64,000 nt of DNA from Acanthopleura granulata (GCA_016165875.1 JABBOT010000007.1:19026447-19090446); one strand, 5' to 3'; shown: positions 1 through 10,537, counted from the first letter of the stretch. A program made the numbers and translations. The notes: a model not told the origin generated them from the sequence alone.

Positions 1-405
1 AACATGGATGCATTTTATTCCTGCGGTGTAATCTAATTTTTTATTTTTTTATTTTTTATTTTAATGAGTGTCTTATTAAGCGAAGTGTACAAAGATTTGA
101 CCTGTTTAGAGCTTTTCTCAATTAGGAAACTACATGTAGAGCACACTGTAAATGGTCGTAAATTTTGAACCCAGAATTGCTTTATGTGCCATGAAACTAG
201 TGCTGAAACTTACATTTCTCTGGTAGAACGTCATCATGCCTCCCAAACAAACCTCAAAACACTTTTCTGAGATAAATAGATCTGTCAGTCTGGCAGAATG
301 TGCAACTTGTTCCCGGGCCAAAGTTTAGATCATTTACTGGTGACTACGTTGCATTCAAGATAAAGTATTAACTTCTCTTGATGAGCGTTGTGTTGTGTGT
401 TTCAG

Positions 406-497
406 GATTAGAACTGACAGAGGAAGGGATTGAGGCCCTGTCTCCTGCTGCTGCAGCGGCCAGTAAGATGCTCAAGTCTGGCATAACCCTCACACAG
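406..497 (+). CDS. TPR: TPR-A exon 13 equivalent
   Basis: Identical to 24704-24795 except ATA for ATG (SGI instead of SGM before TLTQ). Ends phase 0, matching the phase 0 start of exon 52 at 1027. Confidence 0.9.
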
Positions 498-3400
498 GTG
501 AGCAGAGTTTAGGGCACTCGTTTGTCTGCTATCCTTGCTGCAGCTGCCAGTAAGATTCAAAAGTCTGGCATGACCCTCACACAGGTAAGCAGAGTTTGGG
601 GCACTCGTTTGTGTGCTTTCCTTGCTGCAGCGGCCAGTAAGAATCTCAATGCTTAGCGGCTTCTGAGGTTGGGTATTCTAGGTCAGCTTTGGAGACCTTC
701 AGCAACATGACCTGTGAGGCCTGAAGTTCAAATCCAGCTGATGGCTGCGTTTCTCATTTTCATCTTATAGGTCATTTTCCCTACATACATACATGCACAC
801 CGCTTTGGTGGAAGACAAATAGTCTTTAGTGGATGTTAGACTTTGCTAATGGCCACACGAGCATTCTCAACTAGGTTTTGTCCCCAAGGCTCCACTAAGA
901 GTGAGAACAGGGGAATCTACAGGCCTGTGTAGTACTATGACAAAGTTGTGTTGAAGTCCTGTTTAGCGCATAGTAGATGGGATGTGAGTGCAGGTCTTTT
1001 ATCTCCTGTGTTTGTGCTGGCTTCAGGAGACCGGGGCCGTCCCCACCATCACAGTGACAGATGTGGACAGCAGAACCACCACAGCTGTCAGCTCAGACTC
1101 CACGAGCAGCGCTGTAGAGGAAGGCGGTCTGGTAGACATGACGGAAAGTGTGGTCGAGGGTCAGGAACAAGTGACGGGCGACGAACAGAATCCTACTTTG
1201 GACGGGGAGGAAGAGATGGCCGCCGAGACGGGCGAGGGGGAGGTTGAGCAGAACTTCCCTGCAGATGTAAGTGACAAATCTGAGTGCTGTAAAGATGACG
1301 TTAATCAAAGCTCCACCTCAGCTGCTATTTTGCTGGTGAGCCAGAGGACAGAGGGGTGTGGTTGTTATCCCTTCTGTGTACCCACATTCCTCGATCATTG
1401 AAAGAACTTTTATTGTAATATATTCACCTTTTTAGTTGATTTTAGATACAAATATATGTTGATTATCATTTATCATCCTGTCTTATACACAGAACAATGC
1501 CCTCAGAATAGGCTTGAATTATCGTCTTGCAAACATGTGAAAAAAGGTTGAAAGAGTTGCAGAAATAAAGCCCATGCTGTTTTCTGGTCAGACTTTAGCC
1601 TTGGAGAGTGAAGAAGGGGATGATATCACCCCACCACAGAGTGACACAGGCTCAGCCGCACAGGTCCCGCAAGCCGCGCCCCCTGTCTCAGCCTCTGCCA
1701 CAACCAAGGAGGAGGAGGAGGTGATACTTGTGGACAGTGATGAGGACGATGAGGTAAGATGGTGGAAGGAGAAGGAGTTAGGGTGGTTTTATTGATAGAT
1801 TTAGAGGGAACTGTGTAGTTACCATACAACGCCTTGGCCTTGGTTTAAGATTGTCACTGCTTCCTCTCCAGCTGTACGAGGAAGGATCTGCCAGCAACCT
1901 GCAGATAGTCATTGGTGTCCTGTCACCATAATGCTGGCCACTGCAGTATAAGGGAAATATTCTTAGGTACAGTGAAAAACACCCATCAGGTAATGAAATG
2001 AATAAAATAGGGCGTTTTTTTTTTGTTTTTTTTGGCGTTTCCTTGACAGGCTTTTAGCATAAGGGAACAGGCCAAGATCTGGCTGTTTTTATATTAATAT
2101 GCGTACTTAAATTGAATGACTGTGGTTTGAGGTTTCAGACGGGGACCCATCTCAATATGAGTGAATTAGTGTTGACGGCATGTTTAAACTCCTTACAAGA
2201 AAGAGCTAGCCAAAACAAAAAGAAAAATATCATTGACAGAACACTGATAGTTATTGAAAAGTATTTGGGCTATTTTCCTTGTGACTGAAGCATTGGAAGA
2301 TCATTCATCGCTGAAGCTCCTCCATAAGGCTGTGCCTCTCACTGCATCAGGGAGTCTCACGTGCTGCATAAGTTTGTGTCTTTGTGGTTGTTCTCAGGAG
2401 GAGGTGGAAGTCGATGAGGAGGTGGACGATGTGGAAGTGGAAGAGGAAATTATAGAGGACGACGATGAAGAGGAAGAGTTTGAGGTAAAAGAACATCCTC
2501 TGCATCCTCAGGTGACACACTTGGGACTGTTCGTTACACCTGTCTGAACACCTGAAAACTCACTTGATGGCTAGCTCTACTGAGAATGACTTCCTGATGG
2601 AAGCATTGTGTCTGAACAAAGTAAAGGCAGAAACATCTCACATCAGCCAGTATTAGATGATATGTGTAGTGTAATAGAGATAATAGCGGTGGATGTAATG
2701 GAGCTAGCCTTTGTACGTGTGTACGGTCGACCAAGATGCGGATCCTTTTTCACAGCCATACATGTTACCTCTGCATTACTGTCACTTTAGGTAGCCTTTG
2801 TACGTGTGTACGGTCGACCAAGATGTGGATGGTTTTTCACAGCCATACATGTTACCTCTGCATTACTGTCACTTTAGGTAGCCTTTGTACGTGTGTATGG
2901 TCGACCAAGATGTGGATGGTTTTTCACAGCCATACATGTTACCTCTGCATTACTGTCACTTTAGGTAGCCTTTGTACGTGTGTACGGTCGACCAAGATGT
3001 GGATCCTTTTTCACAGCCATACATGTTACCTCTGCATTACTGTCACTTTAGGTAGCCTTTGTACGTGTGTATGGTCGACCAAGATGGGGATGGTTTTTCA
3101 CAGCCATACATGTTACCTCTGCATTACTGTCACTTTAGGTAGCCTTTGTATGTGTGTACGGTCGACCAAGATGTGGATGGTTTTTCACAGCCATACATGT
3201 TACCTCTGCATTACTGTCACTTTAGGTAGCCTTTGTACCTGTGTACGGTCGACCAAGATGTGGATGGTTTTTCACAGCCATACATGTTACCTCTGCATTA
3301 CTGTCACTTTAGGTAGCCTTTGTACGTGTGTACGGTCGACCAAGATGTGGATGGTTTTTCACAGCCATACATGTTACCTCTGCATTACTGTCACTTTAGG

Positions 3401-6400
3401 TAGCCTTTGTACGTGTGTACGGTCGACCAAGATGTGGATGGTTTTTCACAGCCATACATGTTACCTCTGCATTACTGTCACTTTAGGTAGCCTTTGTACA
3501 TGTGTACGGTCGACCAAGATGCGGATCCTTTTTCACAGCCATACATGTTACCTCTGCATTACTGTCACTTTAGGTAGCCTTTGTACATGTGTACGGTCGA
3601 CCAAGATGCGGATCCTTTTTCACAGCCATACATGTTACCTCTGCATTACTGTCACTTTAGGTAGCCTTTGTACATGTGTACGGTCGACCAAGATGCGGAT
3701 CCTTTTTCACAGCCATACATGTTACCTCTGTATTACTGTCACTTTAGGTAGCCTTTGTACATGTGTACGGTCGACCAAGATGCGGATCCTTTTTCACAGC
3801 CATACATGTTACCTCTGCATTACTGTCACTTTAGGTAGCCTTTGTACGTGTGTATGGTCGACCAAGATGTGGATGGTTTTTCACAGCCATACATGTTACC
3901 TCTGCATTACTGTCACTTTAGGTAGCCTTTGTATGTGTGTACGGTCGACCAAGATTTGGATCCTTTTTCACAGCCATACATGTTACCTCTGCATTACTGT
4001 CACTTTAGGTAGCCTTTGTACATGTGTACGGTCGACCAAGATGTGGATGGTTTTTCACAGCCATACATGTTACCTCTGCATTACTGTCACTTTATCACTG
4101 GCTGATGAAAATCTTTTCCGAAGCTTTACTTTGCTCTGTTACTTCTGCTAGATGTTTTCTCTGATTCCTAACGGTCACGTTTTCTTCTGAGGGTATAAAA
4201 ACACCAGTTAAGAGGGTAGCATTTATGATGTGTGTGTTATGCCCTGCAGGAGGAAGGAGAGGAGATGGAGGAAGGTGAGGAAGACGAGGAATATGAGGAA
4301 GGTCAGGCGGACATGCAGCAGGAAGGGGAGACAGATGAGGATGATGTCGTCATTGTGGGTAAGCAGAGATTAGTCCCAGTGAAACTCATGGTGCGATCCA
4401 CTGAGTTATGACCATTTTTATAACCGTTTTTGGACTTTTACAGTTTTCCATGCATTTTTTCAGAATGTTGCTTGGTGTTGAATTCAAACTTGGTACATTG
4501 TCTAACTATGATAAGTTACAAATGCAGTTTTAGTTTCTGGCTTTTTCTTGAATTTTGGACCACTTTTGTCTTGTTTTTTGGACTTATTTTCCAAACGGTT
4601 AGTTATTCAGATGTGATACAGTGCTCATCTTCAAAGAGCAAACTTACAGGCCAGTATCGAATATGGCTGTCTTTTCTACTTTGACATGTCTTCATTTATT
4701 ATTGTGACTGTTCAGACATGTAAGGGACATCTCAGGATCTGAAATTCTTTGTGGAGTCTGAAGTTTATCTCTGGGGTCTAAAACTCTTTAGCATCACTTT
4801 ATACTCCTTGTCTTTCTATAAACTGGCAGTCTGAATGTAATCAGATAGAATTCTGTGTAACCTACATGTACATAAAATAACAGTTGAATATGGGTTGTGG
4901 GTTCTACAGATTTGGAGGACAGTGGTGACGGTCAAGTGGAGGCTCAGGCTGGGGAGGGGACTCAAAGCCAGGCACAGCCACAGGGTAGGATACACGCCCA
5001 AAATTTTCAAGATTCCCCAGCTCCTGTTGCTCGCAGGACCAGACTTTCTGCTGATTCAGCTGCTTGACTTGAAGTCAGAAGCTCCGGCCGCAGGTTTGAA
5101 GGTCCCACCAGCAACCTGTGGACGGTCAAGGGCTTCCTCCACCCTAAAGCTGGCCGCCATTGTATAAGAGAAATATTCTTGAGTACGGCGTTAGACACGA
5201 GTAAAACAGATAAATAAAATGAAGTGATGAGATTTGTCAGCTACCTTCCAAAGGGCAGTGGTTTTTACTGACATCATTATCCTGTTTCCTCATCAATAAA
5301 GCTGACCAACATTTAATCCCTAACAAACAGATTAATGAAAGGACAGTGTTGAATTTCCAAGCTCATTCTGCTTTCGCCCAAATGCCATCTTTTGATTGCA
5401 GTTGCACCGACCTCTCAGTCCAGCTCAGGTCAGAGGCCGCCTCCGCCCCTCCAGCCAATCATAGCCCACACAGAGAGACTACCCTCCACCAGCAGCAGAA
5501 ACCAGCTGGCTCCCTTCATGTTTACTGTAAGCTATCATCACAGTGTGACAGATCTGTTCTCAAAATGTAATGGCCCACATTTTGTGAGAAATGAAGTATA
5601 CAGATTGGTGTATTTCACCTTCATTGTGGCCTTTAAAAAGCACCATTGAAAGCATGTATAGGCCTTAATATGATACCTTTGATGCCAAGAATGAACTTTT
5701 TCTGCTAAGAATTAAACAGACTGAGCAAGACAGTCTTGAGTTGGAGGAATCACTGAGAATCATGCAAATTGTGTTACTTCAAAAAGCTAGACTCTTTGGT
5801 GAATTACAGTAATAAAAATGTAAGAAAAACAAGTCTACAGAGCCATGGTTAAGATGTGACAAAGCTGGAACATAATGAAAGACTCCAAAATGTGTAATGT
5901 TGGCTTTCTCACTAAACAGTAAAGTTGCACGGTGAGTTCTCATGACTAGTGTAGGTGTCATCCAGCATGAGACTTTAGATCAATAAGTATATCGTGGGAC
6001 ATGGGAAGGTATGCCAGCAACCTGCAGATGGCCGTGGGTTTTCCGTGCCTGATTCCTTCCCACCATCATGGAAGTGAGATATTCCTTAGTATAGTGTAAA
6101 AAACTATTCAAGTAAGTAAATATCTTTACCTTGAAAGTGATTTAAAATGACATGTGAACAAGAAAAGAGTGCTAGGTGTGAACAAATAGGCTGACAATCT
6201 TAATGATGCTTTCATCATACTGTTTGTCTCAGGGTCAGACGGGAGCATTTGAGGAAGGAGATGACTGCACAGTACCCAGCACCCCCACCCTCTATGTGCC
6301 TCGCCGGGGAGACGGCTTTGCTGAGGCCATCAGGTAGGACATTTACCTGTCCGCTGATGTTAACCCTTGCCCTGTAAATAATGTCTTTTACAGTTACCAC

Positions 6401-9400
6401 TGAAGAATTTCCACAGCTGCTTTGGACATAAAATACCTTAGGTGCTGGTTCAAAGGCAACCTTTCCCTCAAACAGGGAATTTATAGATTTGCCGCAAATC
6501 TCACTGTTTATATGGTGACAGTAAATGGTCCTCTACGCTGGTGTGGCCATTTGTGCAGTCATTGAAGACAACTCGTATGGTGTGCATATATATATCTGTG
6601 ATACATCTCGATTGTGAGTGACTTGCCAGAGGTCAGTGATTTTTGCTTGGCTCTCTGGTTTCCTTAACCCATGACTGCCATTGCAGCAGTGAAAAATTCT
6701 TGAGTATGGTGCTGAACAACAGTCAAATAAATAAATAAATATAAAGGGAACAACGTTGAAGTCAAAAGTTGAATTAAGAAAATTCTTGAATTAAGAAAAA
6801 TTCTTGAGTATGGTGCTGAACAACAGTCAAATAAATAAATAAATATAAAGGGAACAACGTTGAAGTCAAAAGTTGAATTAAATGTCTCCCTGGTAATTCA
6901 AAGTCAAATTGATGGATTTTGTCTGGATAGTTCACTCACATCCTGTGTCATGGCTAATGTTTTGTTTGTGTGTCAGCTCTCCCCATGTACCCCAGAGGTT
7001 TGTGTTTGGCAGCGGCCTGGAGTCCGGACACAATCAGCCAGAGCTGGCCCAGCTGGTCTCCCAAGGGGGTAAGTCGTCTGCTGTTAGTGGAAGATTGTCT
7101 ACCTACATGTAATCTGGTAAGGTGTTGGGCAAACAGGGGATTTCACGTGATACACGATGTTTCCAATGATCTGGATAAATGTACATGGTTCCGTCTTCTC
7201 CGATAAGTCAAATGAAAACATGTGCACTGTGAAAAGAAATAACGCGCTGTTTTCGAGCTACGTCATTACGACAGCAGAATGACATTTCTGAAGAAAGTGA
7301 AGTTATCATTTTACAATAACACTGGTTGTTGTTTTTTTAGCTCTTGGCCTGGATGATACGAAGATGGACCTCTCTCAGTTTGACGAGGGAACGAGCAGAC
7401 AGCCAGTAGCCACCTCAACACCCTTGAGTGAGAAAGTTCTCAGCGTTAGCTTTATCTCTTTGAGAACACATCACCCTCACGCTGTTCTCAGTTGAAGCTT
7501 GTACGATGCAAGGGGCAACAATGCTATAGCAGAACTGTTTTACAGGGAAGGCGGCATAGTTTTTTAATCCCACGGGGTGGCACGAGGGTGCAGCAGTACC
7601 CTGAGCCATTGTTACGTCAAGAACTCATTGTAGTGTGACAGTGTAGCGGTTTCTTTTGTAACGCCGTGCTCTCTTTAATGTGACCTCATTATGATGAGCC
7701 AGGAAAGGAACACTTGACATCAATAAAATGGCGTCCGGGTGCTGCTGATCGGCGATTGACGGGTTCACACTGTGGTGATATCGTTTGTGCCTGTGAAGAC
7801 ATTACAGAGTAGTGGTGTAATTATGCTGCATGTACAGCAGACTAGACACTCTTGACCAATGTGCTGTTGAAATCTACCTCCTTCGGACTGGAAAGTGTGA
7901 CTGTGTATCAAAAATTTGTCAATTACCAAACAAAGTGTGTTTATTTCCCCATCCTGCCAGTTTTAATGAATCTCGTAATGTTAGGGAAGTGCTTAAAAGA
8001 GCACTGTTATTTGAGCCTAGAACTATTTGTATACATGTTTGTATTTTCAGCTAGTGCTCCTGCGCAGGAGTCTCAGCCTCCAGAAGCTGTACCTGCCTCC
8101 ACATCCGCCATCGCCCCCAGGGAGAGCAGCACAGAGCAGGAGCAGATAACTCTCATCACCGCAGATACAGGCGAACCCAGTGAGATGCCCACACAGCAAG
8201 AGACTGGTCAGACAGCGGAGGAGTGAGTATCGTGCTTCTGTGTCAGGGTGACAAATGTATGGCATTAAACAGCAAGCGGGGCCTCCTTGGCTGAGGGGGT
8301 TAGTGTGACGGATGACCCAAAAGCCTCCCACCAATGCGGTAACTGTGAGTTCAAGTCTAGCTCATGCTAGCTTCCTCTCCAGACGTATGTGGGAAAATCT
8401 GCCAGCAGCCAGCTAATGGTCATGGGTTTCCCCAGAGCTCTGCCCGGTTTCCCCCCACCGTAATGCTGGCCGCCGTTGCGTAAGTCAAATATTCTTGAGT
8501 ATGACGTAATAGATCAATCAGATAAATAAATAAGTTAAACAACGATCAAATCAGGCACTTTGCTGCTTGTTTTGAGCATCCACCCCATGGTTGGAAGTCT
8601 AGAATCAAACCAGGTCGAGTCATACCAAAGACGTTTAAAAAATGGTACTTGTTGCTCCTTTGCCTGGTGCTCAGTTCTGAGAGGTTAGAACAAGGAAACA
8701 GGACTGGTTGGCCAGGTGTCAGTATAATGTGACTGGGTGGGGTGTTACGTCTGGTGTCTTTGGCATAATGTTCCAGTGGCGGCAGCTCTTTGCCAGCATG
8801 GACTCACCCTACCACAAGAAGACACAGTATGTGTACATTCTAAGGTCTCCTCATCGTCGTATGACTGGAAAATAGTTGTGTACAACGTTAAACCGAAGCA
8901 TACATACATGCTATCCTGGTTTGTTGCAGTGTTGCTGAGGTCCAAGCTGTAGAGGAAACGACTGAGGACAGGCCAGAGACTAGATCTCAGGACGCAGGGG
9001 AAGAATCCAGCACAGGTTAAGAAAGCTTTAAGCCTGAAACAAACAGTTTATAAAGCAGTTAAAAAGCTACAGGTCTTGGTTCTCTACAGTTGAGTGGAAG
9101 TCCTGATATTGTGAACTGTAAATTCACTCTTTCACCACAGAATATTTAATTCTCTGTCATCTTGGATTCTGTGGCCATAAGGAATCTTTAAAATACAAGT
9201 TTACCAATCAACACCAATTTTAATCAGTTAGGCAGGACTGAAGAATGGTAACTAAGCGATCTGATGAGAGTGGCTTGCTTGCTAACAGTGCCGGTTAGCA
9301 TGGAACTTGAGCCGCTGTGAGCGGAGAGTTGTAGCAAAAGTCAAAGTCCAAAGTAAAACAAGTAACTTTTCTCTAAGGTTTGAAACACATACGACACGTA

Positions 9401-10362
9401 GTGTGTTAAAGAAGGTGGATGTTGAGGTAGATGTGAGAAAAAGCAGACGGATGCGTGTTTTTGTTTACTTCTTTTCTACATGTAATTGTCTGGTTTGATA
9501 CAGCCCCTTCTAGCAGTGGTGGGCAACAGGAAGAGGAAGTAGCTGGTCCTGAGAGTCAGGAAGGAGTCCCAGAGAGTGACGGCTCCAGCCCAGCATCTCA
9601 GGCTGATAGGACAGTATCTGCTGGTAACGCAGGTCAGTTAGAATTTCTGAAATATGGAAATGAATCTGAAGTGAAAATTGAAAGGAAGTCATTATTTTTG
9701 TGTGTAATTTGAGAATAACAAGTTCTAATGAGAAAGGGTTTTGGTATATCTGTTGCATTTAATTTTACAATTTGAAATTTTTGTTGAAGATGTCAAAATA
9801 ATTCAGAATGTAGTTCTCCTGTTCACTACAAATTTGGTGTACAAAAGTTCATAATTATTTTGATGCATTATAAATAGATTTCTCTGCAACTGAGATATGT
9901 GATATGGTCTTTAAATTACAATGGTATAACAGTGTTTGCTTTTCATTTAATAGTCATAGTGTGGGCCGCATTATGTACTGAATAAACCGTTGGTTGCTAG
10001 GAGTAAACCATGCGTGTGATTGCAACCCTTTCGAGCAAAATTGTACTACATTACATTTTTCACTGAAGCTCATTATGCAAAGAGACAAGATTATGGAATG
10101 TTCAGACATTGAGATGTGTTGTTGTTGTTCCCTCTGAACAGGTCAGAACAGGCCAAGAATCCAGAGGATAGTTTGGGACGATGGTTCTGTACACCCCACC
10201 CCTGCTCACACTCAGAGTGGAACCCAGGGTCCCATGATTAGACCCCCGCTCGGACGAGGCCACATAGGACGTGGTGTTCACCGCATGCCCCGCCGGACCT
10301 TCCCACAGAGGGGACGAGGGGCAGCAAGAGGCTTCCGCTCTCCTCAGAACCGGACGTTCTGA
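406..10362 (+). CDS. TPR: TPR-A: nuclear pore basket protein TPR, internally deleted copy, 5' end outside window
   Basis: C-terminal part of a TPR/Megator gene. TPR forms the filaments of the nuclear basket and acts in mRNA export quality control, chromatin exclusion at pores and spindle checkpoint signalling (family knowledge). Seen here: the exon 13 equivalent (406-497), then exons 52-64 at 1027-1266, 1592-1753, 2398-2484, 4250-4358, 4910-4984, 5402-5526, 6233-6333, 6977-7068, 7341-7427, 8051-8222, 8930-9015, 9504-9632 and 10142-10362, ending in TGA. All phases agree. The part after exon 13 is 561 residues: an acidic tract, Ser/Thr/Pro/Gln-rich linker and a GRG-rich end. Exons 14-51 are absent; exon 13 ends and exon 52 begins at phase 0, so the join is in frame. 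With exons 1-13 upstream the product would be about 960 residues. It could be a real paralogue, a pseudogene or an assembly duplicate. Confidence 0.85.
455..649 (+). repeat. Truncated exon 13 donor array in TPR-A (2.2 units)
   Basis: Two complete 87-bp units and the start of a third, cut after GAATCTCAA. TPR-B has seven. Confidence 0.92.
1027..1266 (+). CDS. TPR: TPR-A exon 52
   Basis: 80 codons, [20 protein letters not shown] then acid-rich [20 protein letters not shown]. Differs from TPR-B at two codons, both Val for Ala (SSAVEE, ESVVEG). Confidence 0.9.
1592..1753 (+). CDS. TPR: TPR-A exon 53
   Basis: [20 protein letters not shown] to [26 protein letters not shown] corresponds to vertebrate VIVIDSDDEEE, a SUMO-interaction-like hydrophobic core next to acid residues. 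Acceptor GGTCAG at 1586-1591; the TTTAG a few bases later would break frame. Confidence 0.92.
1861..1998 (+). mobile_element. SINE family A, 5'-truncated, TPR-A intron 53
   Basis: GCCAGCAACCTGCAGATAGT, ACCATAATGCTGGCCACTGC, ATTCTTAGGTACAGTG; repeated in TPR-B at 58793-58930. Confidence 0.7.
2398..2484 (+). CDS. TPR: TPR-A exon 54
   Basis: 29 codons, [20 protein letters not shown] then DDDEEEEFE; almost wholly acidic. Phase 0-0. Confidence 0.9.
2705..4094 (+). repeat. 87-bp minisatellite, 16 units, TPR-A intron 54
   Basis: Unit begins TAGCCTTTGTACGTGTGTAC and ends CATTACTGTCACTTTAG. Unit subtypes differ at GGATCC against GGATGG. One + frame is open across the whole array because 87 is divisible by 3, giving a spurious 471-codon ORF. 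Nine units more than the TPR-B array. Confidence 0.97.
4250..4358 (+). CDS. TPR: TPR-A exon 55
   Basis: [20 protein letters not shown] to [11 protein letters not shown]; vertebrate EHEDYEEDEEDDDD. Donor GTGG|GTAAGC, phase 1. Confidence 0.92.
4910..4984 (+). CDS. TPR: TPR-A exon 56
   Basis: [20 protein letters not shown] then QAQPQ. Phase 1-1. Confidence 0.85.
5045..5220 (+). mobile_element. SINE family A-like element, TPR-A intron 56
   Basis: GCAGGTTTGAAGGTCCCACC, CCAGCAACCTGTGGACGGTC, CTGGCCGCCATTGTATAAGA, ATTCTTGAGTACGGCGTTAG, AGATAAATAAA. Its 5' edge is also the edge of the 216-bp indel; TPR-B copy at 61411-61586. Confidence 0.75.
5402..5526 (+). CDS. TPR: TPR-A exon 57
   Basis: [20 protein letters not shown] to [10 protein letters not shown]; vertebrate SPRRPPHPLPPRLTIHAPP. 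Pro-rich. Phase 1 to 0. Confidence 0.9.
5990..6120 (+). mobile_element. SINE family A, 5'-truncated, TPR-A intron 57
   Basis: GCCAGCAACCTGCAGATGGC, TTCCCACCATCATGG, ATTCCTTAGTATAGTG. TPR-B copy at 62356-62486. Confidence 0.65.
6233..6333 (+). CDS. TPR: TPR-A exon 58
   Basis: [20 protein letters not shown] then [13 protein letters not shown]; vertebrate [22 protein letters not shown] is almost the same, the best-conserved block of the tail. Ends phase 2. Confidence 0.96.
6596..6745 (+). mobile_element. SINE family B, TPR-A intron 58
   Basis: GTGACTTGCCAGAGGTCAGTG, GGTTTCCTTAACCCATGACT, ATTCTTGAGTATGGTGCTGA, (AATA)n. TPR-B copy at 62962-63111. Confidence 0.65.
6697..6885 (+). repeat. 104-bp direct duplication of a SINE tail and flank
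   Basis: TTCTTGAGTATGGTGCTGAA through GTCAAAAGTTGAATTAA occurs twice, 104 bp apart. Present in both TPR copies, so it predates their split. Confidence 0.9.
6977..7068 (+). CDS. TPR: TPR-A exon 59
   Basis: [20 protein letters not shown] to LAQLVSQG; vertebrate HSPQVAGVPRFRFGPPED and LGQLASQGG. Phase 2 to 1. Confidence 0.94.
7341..7427 (+). CDS. TPR: TPR-A exon 60
   Basis: [20 protein letters not shown] to VATSTPL; vertebrate [20 protein letters not shown] and SVPTTPL. Phase 1-1. Confidence 0.92.
8051..8222 (+). CDS. TPR: TPR-A exon 61
   Basis: [20 protein letters not shown] to [10 protein letters not shown]. Low-complexity acidic linker, poorly conserved; sites TTTTCAG and GA|GTGAGT. Phase 1 to 2. 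Confidence 0.87.
8278..8535 (+). mobile_element. SINE family A, full-length reference copy, TPR-A intron 61
   Basis: tRNA-like head: A-box region TTGGCTGAGGGGGTTAG and B box GAGTTCAAGTC about 50 nt on (fits GWTCRANNC). Then CAGCTCATGCTAGCTTCCTC, GGTCATGGGTTTCCCC, CCACCGTAATGCTGGCCGCC, ATTCTTGAGTATGACGTAA and (AGATAAATAAAT). Confidence 0.87.
8692..8912 (+). mobile_element. SINE-like family C, full-length reference copy, TPR-A intron 61
   Basis: AAGGAAACAGGACTGGTTGG, ATGTGACTGGGTGGGGTGTT, TTCCAGTGGCGGCAGC, GCATGGACTCACCCTACCAC, GTACAACGTTAAACCGAAGC and (ATAC)n. It ends just before the exon 62 acceptor, so it supplies part of that intron's 3' end. Confidence 0.75.
8930..9015 (+). CDS. TPR: TPR-A exon 62
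   Basis: [20 protein letters not shown] to EESST. Comparable to vertebrate DGDEVFVEAESEGISSEAG in place and acidity. Phase 2 to 1. Confidence 0.85.
9504..9632 (+). CDS. TPR: TPR-A exon 63
   Basis: [20 protein letters not shown] to TVSAGNA; vertebrate [20 protein letters not shown]. Donor GCAG|GTCAGT; phase 1-1. Confidence 0.88.
10142..10362 (+). CDS. TPR: TPR-A exon 64 (last, with stop)
   Basis: 72 codons plus TGA at 10360-10362. [17 protein letters not shown], then Arg/Gly-rich [18 protein letters not shown] and [13 protein letters not shown]. Vertebrate TPR also ends in an Arg/Gly tail (QGVRGRQFNRQRG). Phase 1 entry gives a complete frame. Confidence 0.95.
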
Positions 10363-10531
10363 AATGGACAGAACAGTTCCTGAAGCCCGAGAGACTCCGA
10401 TGCCTTTTGTCTCTGCTGTTTCCTGAAAATGGCCCGTGCTACGTTGTGTTTGGAGAAGAAAATGTGTATGATTCCTGCACATTTACAAGGTGTTCAAGGA
10501 TATGACTCTCAAACAGTTAACTGTGATGACA

Positions 10532-10537
10532 AATAAA
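10532..10537 (+). terminator. Possible polyadenylation signal of TPR-A
   Basis: AATAAA 170 nt after the stop codon, followed by GT-containing sequence. It is the first canonical hexamer in the 3' UTR; further ones occur near 11136, so the 3' end is uncertain. Confidence 0.4.

Larger units (their letters stand above)
1..649 (+). repeat. Duplicate of 24299-24947 (TPR intron 12 to exon 13 array)
   Basis: Base-for-base copy with only a few substitutions seen, such as 312 (C for T) and 484 (ATA for ATG). It contains three units of the exon 13 array; the third stops at 648-649 where the sequence jumps to the equivalent of 57582. Confidence 0.97.
650..7634 (+). repeat. Duplicate of 57582-64000 (TPR exons 52-60)
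   Basis: Same order, spacing and nearly same bases. Offset is 56932 up to the 87-bp intron array, then 56149, then 56148 after one base gained in a T-run, then 56364-56366 after a 216-bp indel. The copy runs out of the window at 64000. Confidence 0.97.

Noticed and set aside
948..1247. 99-codon Arg/Gly-rich ORF and its copy at 57880-58179
   Set aside because: Out-of-frame reading of exon 52; the correct frame continues TPR.
2398..2484. Link between the 87-nt length of exons 54 and 60 and the 87-bp arrays
   Set aside because: Exon lengths of 80-100 nt are common here; with no sequence similarity this is coincidence.
2736..4151. 471-codon + strand ORF of 29-residue repeats ([14 protein letters not shown])
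   Set aside because: It lies wholly within intron 54 and is open only because the 87-bp minisatellite is a multiple of 3. No start context, splice link or family match, and TPR-B has a 210-codon version from fewer units.
8278..8350. tRNA gene
   Set aside because: A and B boxes are present but the cloverleaf is not maintained and the sequence continues into a SINE body.
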